Part shown: in pieces, positions 1 to 5,281 of the stretch
Layout: each line of letters begins with the position of its first letter
How positions within the stretch are numbered: position 1 is the first letter of the stretch
NCBI GenBank assembly: GCA_965368115.1
Contig: CBDULQ010000176.1
Span: 1-7,874 of the forward strand
Length of the DNA: 7,874 bases
Direction: 5' to 3'
Origin: CBDULQ01 sp965368115
GTDB lineage: Bacteria; Pseudomonadota; Gammaproteobacteria; SZUA-229
The notes under the pieces: generated by a model
What the model was told of the DNA's origin: nothing
Databases searched by the model: none
The model's input: only the letters and a program-made list of their open reading frames with translations
Program-made: the position numbers and the translations under genes

Positions 1-825
1 TTTCAATACGGCCTCGTTGGCGCCACCATGAGCCGGACCCCATAACGATGCGATACCCGAGGAGATACAGGCGAAAGGGTTGGCGCCGGAGCTGCCGGCC
101 AGGCGTGCCGTCGAAGTACTGGCATTCTGTTCATGGTCGGCATGCAGGATGAACAGCAGGTTCATGGCGTCGATGGCAACCTGCGAAGGCTCATAAGGTT
201 CGCAGGGGGTGGAAAACATCATGTGCAGGAAATTGCCGCAATAATCGAGATTATTCTGCGGATACATGATGGGTTCGCTGATGTTGTGCTTGAAACAGGC
301 CGCGGCGATGGTCGGCATTTTAGCGATCATGCGGTGTGCGGAAATTTCCCGGTGCCGTGGTTTATGAATGTCCAGTGAATCGTGATAGAACGCGGACATG
401 GAACCGACCACACCGATCATGATGGCCATTGGATGTGCGTTGTAATGGAAACCGTCGAAGAAGTTACGCATGGTTTCCTTGATCATGGTGTGATGCACGA
501 TGATCTCTTCAAAATCGGAGAGTTCCTGCGCCGTGGGTAGTTCGCCGTAAATAAGGAGATAGGCGACTTCCAGGAAATTGCTGTTCTGGGCGAGTTGCTC
601 GATCGGGTAGCCGCGGTAACGCAGAATGCCTTTTTCGCCATCGATGTAGGTGATGGCGCTCCGGCAGCTGGCGGTGGAGACGAATCCGGGGTCGTAGGCC
701 AGCATACCTTTCTGTTTGTACAAAGGGGTTATGTCCAGCGCTTCAGGGCCGGTCGTGCCCTGGAGCAGTTCCAGCTCGATTTCGTCACCTGAGGTCTGAT
801 TGCGGAGTATATATTTATCTGTCAT
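1..825 (-). CDS. gltA: Citrate synthase, type II (partial, N-terminal 275 residues)
   Basis: Condenses oxaloacetate and acetyl-CoA to citrate, the cytosolic entry step of the TCA cycle. The frame opens at ATG 825-823 and is still open at base 1, so about 275 of the usual ~427 residues are present. What is visible matches E. coli GltA closely: a short beta-rich N-terminal region, then DPGF (45-48), STASC (50-54), GILRYRGYPI (66-75), the active-site segment HADHEQNAST (228-237) and GPAHGGAN (263-270). These two segments carry two catalytic/substrate-binding histidines; the catalytic Asp lies beyond the edge. Residues matching the E. coli NADH-binding site appear with a constant +2 offset (Tyr147, Arg165, Lys169, and Cys208 in STPCEPYE), so the hexameric, NADH-inhibited form is likely (inference). 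A weak GAGA lies 7 nt before the start. It follows ubiV on the same strand after 134 bp but probably has its own promoter. Confidence 0.97.
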   Translation of the reverse strand, partial: MTDKYILRNQTSGDEIELELLQGTTGPEALDITPLYKQKGMLAYDPGFVSTASCRSAITYIDGEKGILRYRGYPIEQLAQNSNFLEVAYLLIYGELPTAQELSDFEEIIVHHTMIKETMRNFFDGFHYNAHPMAIMIGVVGSMSAFYHDSLDIHKPRHREISAHRMIAKMPTIAAACFKHNISEPIMYPQNNLDYCGNFLHMMFSTPCEPYEPSQVAIDAMNLLFILHADHEQNASTSTARLAGSSGANPFACISSGIASLWGPAHGGANEAVLK

Positions 826-904
826 GCCGGATTCTCTGCGACTTTGCTAAGGGGGATGCGTCACGGTTAATGTCACACGGACCAATCGTACAGATTGTTC
901 TGGC

Positions 905-933
905 ATTATAGACAGCTTGGGGCGCTTTGGGCA
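905..933 (-). promoter_or_regulatory. Candidate sigma70 promoter for gltA
   Basis: Read on the minus strand, a perfect TATAAT occupies 910-905, with TGCCCA (3 of 6 matches to TTGACA) 17 bp upstream at 933-928. Transcription would start near 898, leaving a leader of about 73 nt before the gltA ATG at 825. No hairpin with a T-tract separates ubiV from this element, so read-through from the ubiV operon is also possible. The -10 match is what I see; its use is inferred. Confidence 0.55.
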
Positions 934-959
934 GATTGATAATTAGAGCGATTTATGTT

Positions 960-1847
960 TTATTTGGAACAGGAATTCATCCCCGCCTCATTGTACCAGT
1001 AGCCGTTACAGCTGCCGTACGGTGTAATCGCATTCAGTTTTTTCATGCCTTCCGAGCAATCATCCTCATTATCGATACAGTGACGAAACAGGTCGACAAC
1101 AGTGCGCGTGTGTGTGGATTGCGGGCTGATGCGCAGCACGTCAACCGCCAGTGCGTTCAACTCAGGTACCACGTCAAGTAGGTTACAGGTTTGTGCCGAC
1201 TGGGTCTGAATGCCGTTGAGGTTGAGAAAAAACCGGTTTTCCTGGGTTTGCAACAGCATGCCGTCGGGATAGTCGAGACAGCGATACTGACAATCGTCTT
1301 TGGGTAAATCGTGTGCGCGTGCAGTGAAACAACGTGCCGACCAGGCGAGTGGAAGGCGGCCGTAAGCAAACACTTCGGTTTCAAGTTCGTCTGGCCGTTG
1401 GGCCTGCAGCTCGCGTAATGTATCCCGGCCCAGTTCGACGGGTAATACCCAGCGTCGCATACCCAGCTTTGCCAGTAGTTGCAATGTGTGGGGATTGTAG
1501 ATATTGATGCCGGGACCACAGCAGAAAGACCGGCCTTCCAGCAGAGCGACGGCACCCATATCATTGGCTTCGACGCGAAAATGCGGGTGCATGCAAATGC
1601 GTTGCATGGTTTTTAATTCGGCATCGGATTCGGTCAGTGCCAGCGTGGATAACACCACTTCTTTGCCGGCCTGGTGTAATTGTTCCGCCAGTTGTAACCA
1701 GTCATCGCCACGTAATTGGCGGCGGCGAGAACATACGGTTTCGCCCAGGTATACGATATCCACCGGCCAGTTTTCGACCTCGCGGTAGAAATCCAGTACC
1801 TGTTGGCGGGGCCAGAAATAGAGCAGGGGACCGAGTGAGAGCTTCAT
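960..1847 (-). CDS. ubiV: UbiV, U32-family protein of O2-independent ubiquinone hydroxylation
   Basis: Forms a heterodimer with UbiU that is required for the oxygen-independent ring hydroxylations of ubiquinone synthesis in E. coli. The 295-residue product matches E. coli UbiV (YhbV, ~292 residues) from the N-terminus (SLGPLLYFWP; YLGETVCSRRR) through ARCFTAR (171-177) and LNLNGIQT (207-214). The four cysteines known to hold the [4Fe-4S] cluster in E. coli (39, 180, 193, 197) appear as Cys39, Cys172, Cys185 and Cys189. ATG 1847-1845 gives the same N-terminus as E. coli. There is no clear Shine-Dalgarno sequence; the start lies 4 bp after the ubiU stop, so translation is probably coupled. The C-terminal 45 residues carry four more cysteines (256, 263, 279, 292). 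From memory, E. coli UbiV has only the equivalent of Cys279 there. No UbiT (SCP2 protein) gene is in the window. Confidence 0.95.
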   Translation of the reverse strand: MKLSLGPLLYFWPRQQVLDFYREVENWPVDIVYLGETVCSRRRQLRGDDWLQLAEQLHQAGKEVVLSTLALTESDAELKTMQRICMHPHFRVEANDMGAVALLEGRSFCCGPGINIYNPHTLQLLAKLGMRRWVLPVELGRDTLRELQAQRPDELETEVFAYGRLPLAWSARCFTARAHDLPKDDCQYRCLDYPDGMLLQTQENRFFLNLNGIQTQSAQTCNLLDVVPELNALAVDVLRISPQSTHTRTVVDLFRHCIDNEDDCSEGMKKLNAITPYGSCNGYWYNEAGMNSCSK

Positions 1848-1851
1848 AACA

Positions 1852-2850
1852 TCATTGCCAGGGTCGGTGGTAGGCGCCCAGGGTCGTCTGGGTGCCTTCT
1901 GATACGTTCTGCAGAGCGCGTGTCCAGTCCTGCTGTGCGTGGAAGTGCTCCGGGTCGCGAAGCAGGGTATCTATGGCCTGGCGCCAGACCCGGGTGACCT
2001 GGGCGACATACGCGGGGCTGCGCTGACGTCCTTCGATCTTGATTGCGGAAACGCCCGCATCCAGTAGTTGCGGCAGATTGTCCAGGGTATTCAGGCTGGT
2101 GGGTTCTTCCAGGGCGTGATAGGTGTTTCCCGAGACCTGGAAGCGGCCTTTGCACAGGGTTGGATAACCGGCGTTTTCCTCGCTGGAATAGCGTTCGATG
2201 AGTAATCCGCCGAGACGGGTGTCGAGGCCGCCGTCGGGGCGCTCCTGCCATTCCACCGCATGGGCCGGTGAACAGGCTCCGTAGCTGTTGGGTGACTGGC
2301 CGGTGACATAAGAAGACAGCACGCAACGCCCTTCCACCATGACACACAGGCTGCCGAAACCGAATACTTCGACGCCCACGTCAGTATTGTCGACCAGGTG
2401 TTTGACCTGTTTTACCGACAATACGCGGGGTAGCACCACGCGCTGGATGTTAAAGTGCCGGCGGTAGAAATTCACCGCCGCATAACTGGTGGCCGAACCC
2501 TGTACCGACAGGTGCAGGTGCAGCCCGGGGTAATGTGTGGCGGCATACTCCATGAGGCCTGGATCGGCAATGATGAGTGTATCCAGGCCCAGGTCGGCGG
2601 CTTTGTCCACGGCGGCGGTCCAGCGAGACCAGCCGGCGGCTTGCGGGTAGGTATTGATGGCCAGGAACACGCGACGGCCCCGATCATGGGCATAGCGGAT
2701 GGCCTCTGCCATGCGCTTGTCGTTGAAGTTGAGTCCGGCGAAATGACGTGCATTGGTGTCGTCGCGAAAACCCATGTAGACCGCATCAGCGCCATTGTCC
2801 ACGGCGGCTTTAAGCGCCGGCAGATTGCCCGCGGGACAAACCAGTTCCAT
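1852..2850 (-). CDS. ubiU: UbiU, U32-family protein of O2-independent ubiquinone hydroxylation
   Basis: Partner of UbiV in a cytosolic complex of two [4Fe-4S] proteins that replaces the O2-using ring hydroxylases when oxygen is absent. The 332-residue product is near-colinear with E. coli UbiU (YhbU, 331): MELVCPAGNLPALKAA at the start, DDTNARHFAGLNF (30-42), VVLPRVLS, GSLC and EGRC, GACSPA, AGYPTLCKGR, and the ending EGTQTTLGAYHRPWQ. Cluster cysteines fall at 169, 176, 193 and 233, against 169, 176, 193 and 232 in E. coli. I chose ATG 2850-2848 because it gives the E. coli-like MEL start and overlaps the yhcC stop by one base (TGATG). A GTG one codon upstream (2853) is also in frame. It is the middle gene of yhcC-ubiU-ubiV. 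The U32 'peptidase' label is historical and does not describe this clade. Confidence 0.96.
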   Translation of the reverse strand: MELVCPAGNLPALKAAVDNGADAVYMGFRDDTNARHFAGLNFNDKRMAEAIRYAHDRGRRVFLAINTYPQAAGWSRWTAAVDKAADLGLDTLIIADPGLMEYAATHYPGLHLHLSVQGSATSYAAVNFYRRHFNIQRVVLPRVLSVKQVKHLVDNTDVGVEVFGFGSLCVMVEGRCVLSSYVTGQSPNSYGACSPAHAVEWQERPDGGLDTRLGGLLIERYSSEENAGYPTLCKGRFQVSGNTYHALEEPTSLNTLDNLPQLLDAGVSAIKIEGRQRSPAYVAQVTRVWRQAIDTLLRDPEHFHAQQDWTRALQNVSEGTQTTLGAYHRPWQ

Positions 2851-3803
2851 CACAGGGCGAACTCCCGTCCAGTGGCTTCATGAAGGGCTGAAGTTCCTTG
2901 CCCCTGGCGTGTGCCGCGGTTTTTGAGAGCGGTCTCGATAGCATTGATCACCGTCCATTTTTTGCTGCACCAGGCCGGCGCGAGTAGCAATTCGGAGGGT
3001 GCTGTAGCGGTCACCCGGTGATAGATCACTGAGTCCGGCGTGGATTCGATCAGGTTGCAGGCCATCTGGATATAGCGCTTCATGGTCAGTGGCTGATAGT
3101 CGTTTCGACGCCATTGCCGGGCCAGCTGAGTACCTTTGACCACATGCAGCGGATGTAACTTGAGGCCATCGGTGCCGAGCTGCATGACGCGGTCGAAACT
3201 GCTCGCCACGGCCTGCTCGTCTTCACCAGGTAAACCCAGAATCAGGTGGGTGCATACCGGCAGGCCGCGACTGCGAGCTGCATTCAGGGTATGTCGGTAA
3301 TCCTTGAAACTATGACCCCGGTTAACCGCTTGCAGACTCTGGTCATGAGCGGACTGCAGGCCGAGTTCCAGCCAGACTTCATGACCCTGATCGCGATAAC
3401 GACAGAGCAGATCGAGCACGGGGGATGGTACGCAGTCGGGCCGCGTGCCCACGGCGAGACCGATGATATCGTGATGAGTTAAGGCCTGGCGGTAGAGTCG
3501 ATCCAGCGCATCGGTATCGGCATAGGTGTTGGTATAGGCCTGGAAATAGGCCAGGTAACGGTGCGCGCCCGTGCGCTTGCGGATGACGCGCCGACCAGCG
3601 GTCAACTGTTCATCGACGGATGCCGGTTGGCGTTGGCCCGGGTTAAACGAGGCATTGTTACAGAAACTACAGCCACCAAGGCCTTTACTGCCGTCGCGAT
3701 TGGGACAGGTAAAGCCGGCGTCGATGGCGATTTTATGAACGCGTTGACCGTATTTTTTTAACAGGTATTGCCCGAATGGGTTGACGTGATCCGCGAGAGT
3801 CAT
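2850..3803 (-). CDS. yhcC: YhcC-family radical SAM protein (TIGR01212 type)
   Basis: A radical SAM enzyme of unknown substrate. The 317-residue product matches E. coli YhcC (~309) along its length and at the N-terminus (VNPFGQYLLKKYGQRVHK). The cluster motif is the family's long-spaced version: Cys33-x11-Cys45-x2-Cys48, in FTCPNRDGSKGLGGCSFCN. Further conserved blocks are RYLAYFQAYTNT (82-93), GLAVGTRPDCVP (115-126), EVWLELGLQSAHD (142-154), THLILGLPGE (185-194) and DGLKLHPLHVVKG (212-224). These follow the partial TIM-barrel layout with SAM contacts. ATG 3803 has no good Shine-Dalgarno sequence but matches the E. coli start. It heads the operon and overlaps ubiU by one base; in E. coli it is not beside ubiUV. 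Reaction and target are not known to me, and I infer no specific chemistry beyond SAM radical use. Confidence 0.93.
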   Translation of the reverse strand: MTLADHVNPFGQYLLKKYGQRVHKIAIDAGFTCPNRDGSKGLGGCSFCNNASFNPGQRQPASVDEQLTAGRRVIRKRTGAHRYLAYFQAYTNTYADTDALDRLYRQALTHHDIIGLAVGTRPDCVPSPVLDLLCRYRDQGHEVWLELGLQSAHDQSLQAVNRGHSFKDYRHTLNAARSRGLPVCTHLILGLPGEDEQAVASSFDRVMQLGTDGLKLHPLHVVKGTQLARQWRRNDYQPLTMKRYIQMACNLIESTPDSVIYHRVTATAPSELLLAPAWCSKKWTVINAIETALKNRGTRQGQGTSALHEATGREFAL

Positions 3804-3819
3804 GCGTTAGCTGATGTTG

Positions 3820-3839
3820 TATGCCCAGAGAAGGGCATA
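3820..3839 (-). promoter_or_regulatory. Perfect 7-bp inverted repeat in the yhcC leader
   Basis: TATGCCC (3820-3826) and GGGCATA (3833-3839) flank a 6-nt loop, ending 16 nt before the yhcC ATG. In RNA this forms a stable short hairpin just before the ribosome-binding region; as DNA it could be a repressor site. There is no T-tract, so it is not a standard terminator. The symmetry is certain; its role is inferred. Confidence 0.45.
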
Positions 3840-3867
3840 AAGGTGTCATGATCGACGACGGGAAGGC

Positions 3868-3881
3868 ATGATCTGGATCAA
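3868..3881 (-). promoter_or_regulatory. FNR/ANR-type binding site upstream of yhcC-ubiU-ubiV
   Basis: The minus strand reads TTGATCCAGATCAT, matching the FNR/ANR consensus TTGAT-N4-ATCAA at 9 of 10 defined positions. It is centred about 71 nt upstream of the yhcC start. If it sat at the usual activator position of -41.5, transcription would start near 3833. The hexamer then at -10 (CACCTT) is poor; CTTTAT at 3842-3837 is a slightly better candidate and puts the centre at about -44.5. FNR is known to activate the ubiUVT genes in E. coli, so an oxygen-responsive site here makes sense. Binding itself is not shown. Confidence 0.6.
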
Positions 3882-3890
3882 TTTTACCGG

Positions 3891-3920
3891 CATCCCGTCA
3901 CCACCCCGCAGGCGGGGATG
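3891..3920 (-). terminator. GC-rich hairpin after the Sel1 gene (weak terminator candidate)
   Basis: CCCCG and CGGGG (3904-3908 and 3913-3917) form a tight stem 24 bp past the Sel1-gene stop. An alternative pairing joins CATCCC (3891-3896) with GGGATG (3915-3920). No run of T follows on the minus strand, so intrinsic termination would be weak. It lies between the Sel1 gene and the FNR-like site and may partly insulate the two units. Confidence 0.3.
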
Positions 3921-3940
3921 GGGCATGGGGTGTTGTGAGT

Positions 3941-4804
3941 TTAACGACAGGTTGCCGAAAATCGATTGCTGCCGCTGCAGACGTCGCTGGTATCGGTTTC
4001 GGTGACCAGCATGGGTTCGCGCAGTGCGGCTTCCAGCGCTTTCTGTGAGGCGATACGGCGCTGGCGCTCCTGTTCCGCACGGATCGCCTGCAGGCGCTGC
4101 TGGCGTTCGCGTTCGGCGATCAACTGACGCTGTCTTTCACGTTCCTGCTGTTCGCGGCGCAGGCGTTGTTCCTGTAGCTTCTGTTGCTTGAGCTGTTCCG
4201 CACGACGTTGTTGCTCGATCTGTTTCTGGCGCTCGGCTTTGGCCTGTTGTTGTTCCGCCAGCGCCTGTTTGCGCTGCTGTTCGGCACGTTGTTCGGCCAG
4301 CAACTGATTTTCCACCCGCAGCAATTCCGCTTCGGAGCCGGGCACATTGGCGGCACTGGCTTTGCGTAGCACGGTAATGGATTTGTCCAGATCACGTTGC
4401 AGGGCAATGCCGTCTTCGTACATCTGGCCGAGCAACAGCATGGCTTCGCCATTGCCGTGCGCGGCATCCTGTTTCAGATCGCGTACCCACTGTTCGTGTT
4501 GCGGAGTGAAGCCGTTTTGTTTGATGTCGAGATAAGTGAGACGATGGCGGGCCGGTTTGTAGTTCTGGAAGGCGGCGCGTCCGTACCAGAATTTGGCCTG
4601 TAACATGTTCTGTTCGACAGCAGAGCCGGTTTCATACATCATGCCCAGTTTGTATTGTGCCTGGGGCAGGCCTTTATCGGCCATGGTTTGCTGAAATCGG
4701 AAGACGGTGGTGCTGGCGCCACCCGCGAAAGACTGGGTGGATAAAAGGAGGGAACCCAGCAATAACATCAAGCTCAGGTTCAGTCGTTTTTCATTTATGG
4801 GCAT
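3941..4804 (-). CDS. Secreted Sel1-repeat protein with long Gln/Arg/Glu coiled coil
   Basis: I recognise the domains but not a named gene. The 287-residue product opens with a Sec signal peptide: basic KR, hydrophobic LSLMLLLGSLLL, and probable cleavage after SFA at 27. Two Sel1-like units follow (about 43-78, GLPQAQYKLGMMYETG, and about 114-150, GNGEAMLLLGQMYEDG); these helical pairs usually bind other proteins. Residues 160-262 form a strikingly polar, uninterrupted helix of Q, R, E, K and A, a probable coiled coil or single alpha-helix. The tail has a cysteine pair, Cys276 and Cys286 (CSGSNRFSATC), which could form a disulfide in the periplasm. ATG 4804 is preceded by AGGGA at about 9 nt. 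It is divergent from clpS and upstream of the yhcC operon on the same strand. A periplasmic envelope-associated scaffold is the likeliest reading; no enzyme motif is visible. Confidence 0.85.
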   Translation of the reverse strand: MPINEKRLNLSLMLLLGSLLLSTQSFAGGASTTVFRFQQTMADKGLPQAQYKLGMMYETGSAVEQNMLQAKFWYGRAAFQNYKPARHRLTYLDIKQNGFTPQHEQWVRDLKQDAAHGNGEAMLLLGQMYEDGIALQRDLDKSITVLRKASAANVPGSEAELLRVENQLLAEQRAEQQRKQALAEQQQAKAERQKQIEQQRRAEQLKQQKLQEQRLRREQQERERQRQLIAERERQQRLQAIRAEQERQRRIASQKALEAALREPMLVTETDTSDVCSGSNRFSATCR

Positions 4805-4868
4805 CTGATGAGATCCCTGTTTAGGTTACCGCTGACAGGCGACTGACGCAGCGCCTGCTTAATAGAAG

Positions 4869-4896
4869 ATAATACGCGATCAGATAGGCAATTCAA
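4869..4896 (-). promoter_or_regulatory. Candidate sigma70 promoter for the Sel1 gene
   Basis: On the minus strand TTGAAT (4896-4891, 4 of 6) and TATTAT (4874-4869, 5 of 6) are 16 bp apart. Transcription would begin near 4862, giving a leader of about 57 nt. It is the best-matching pair I found in the upstream region. Confidence 0.45.
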
Positions 4897-4964
4897 GTCC
4901 GATTGTCAGTTGAAACCGGGTTTATTGACCCCAATCCTGGTATTGAACCTTCCCACGAAGCTGG

Positions 4965-4973
4965 TGGTAAAAT
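4965..4973 (+). promoter_or_regulatory. Extended -10 promoter candidate towards clpS
   Basis: TGG-TAAAAT is a TGn-extended -10 with 5 of 6 matches to TATAAT. A TTGAAC lies upstream at 4943-4948 with a long 19-bp spacer, so the extended -10 would have to do most of the work. Transcription would start near 4980, giving a clpS leader of about 300 nt. Confidence 0.35.
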
Positions 4974-4984
4974 GGCATTAATCT

Positions 4985-5007
4985 GAACGGGTTAGGTCGA
5001 ACGGGTT
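4985..5007. repeat. Direct repeat GAACGGGTT, two copies with 14-bp period
   Basis: Identical copies lie at 4985-4993 and 4999-5007, separated by AGGTC. They sit just downstream of the extended -10 candidate, a position typical of a repressor site, though no matching regulator is known to me. Confidence 0.5.
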
Positions 5008-5052
5008 GTTCGGCAGTTCAGCGCGTCGTGATTCAGAGTTCGGCGCTCGATG

Positions 5053-5081
5053 GTGAGATTTTTTCCCCTGTCGGGGATAAT
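5053..5081 (+). promoter_or_regulatory. Second promoter candidate for clpS, overlapping a hairpin
   Basis: GTGAGA (5053-5058, 4 of 6) and GATAAT (5076-5081, 5 of 6) have the ideal 17-bp spacing, giving a start near 5088. The spacer contains six Ts followed by the perfect symmetry TCCCC-TGTC-GGGGA (5064-5077), whose right arm runs into the -10. A protein on this symmetry would block the promoter. Use of either clpS promoter candidate is inferred. Confidence 0.4.
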
Positions 5082-5101
5082 ACAAGACGACGACTGGTCC
5101 A

Positions 5102-5278
5102 ATGTCATTGTGGGGAAATCTGTGTATTCATGATGACTGGAAACCAGCAGTTATTTCTGCAGGCGCAAGTAACTTCGTCTGGTCGATTAACGGTAATTTG
5201 AGAATTTGTGATCCAAACCGAGCTACCGGTAAATGGTCGGAAATTGCCAATGCCATGAACTACACTAGAGATAATTGA
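5102..5278 (+). CDS. Possible 58-residue small protein, in phase with and directly before clpS
   Basis: ATG 5102 opens a 58-codon frame that ends at TGA 5276-5278. The next in-phase codons are GGC and then the clpS ATG, so the two frames share a phase. The product is rich in Trp and Asn with no signal peptide or membrane segment. Its second half (VWSINGNLRICDP, then TGKW, then M-x3-R) loosely resembles a Kelch-type beta-propeller blade, which may be chance. Only about 39% of third codon positions are G or C, visibly lower than in clpA. There is no good Shine-Dalgarno sequence at the ATG. It could be a small leader gene coupled to clpS, a decayed N-terminal extension, a remnant of another gene, or non-coding DNA. 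Confidence 0.28.
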   Translation: MSLWGNLCIHDDWKPAVISAGASNFVWSINGNLRICDPNRATGKWSEIANAMNYTRDN

Positions 5279-5281
5279 GGC

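Larger units (their letters stand above)
4805..5281. other. 477-bp divergent intergenic region between the Sel1 gene and clpS
   Basis: No recognisable gene fills this stretch. It holds a minus-strand promoter candidate for the Sel1 gene; two plus-strand promoter candidates (4965-4973 and 5053-5081); an interrupted palindrome AAACC-G-GGTTT (4913-4923); a 9-bp direct repeat (4985-5007); a TCCCC/GGGGA hairpin (5064-5077); and a 58-codon open frame (5102-5278). I see no cspD gene, which faces clpS in E. coli. The length is generous for two simple promoters. Confidence 0.6.

Noticed and set aside
935..948. Second FNR-like site (TTGAT) between ubiV and gltA
   Set aside because: The other half reads AGAGC, not ATCAA, so only one half-site matches.
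1844..2347. 167-codon open frame on the minus strand overlapping ubiU
   Set aside because: Same strand but a different phase within ubiU; its Arg/Pro-rich product is typical of a frame-shifted GC-rich gene, while the ubiU phase is conserved to the last residue.
2851..2853. GTG as ubiU start one codon upstream
   Set aside because: ATG at 2850 gives the E. coli-like MEL start and the common TGATG overlap; the GTG adds only one residue.
2455..2883. 142-codon plus-strand frame opposite ubiU
   Set aside because: Antisense shadow of the conserved N-terminal half of UbiU.
3881..3886. TAAAAT as a -10 element for yhcC
   Set aside because: The matching -35 position reads GCGGGG and there is no TGn extension; it abuts the FNR-like site and is probably incidental.
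3910..3932. G-quadruplex
   Set aside because: Only three runs of three or more G are present; the fourth would be GG, so at best a weak two-layer fold.
5059..5077. Intrinsic terminator from the T-tract and TCCCC/GGGGA hairpin
   Set aside because: On the plus strand the Ts come before the stem, and on the minus strand As follow it, so neither direction gives a stem followed by U.
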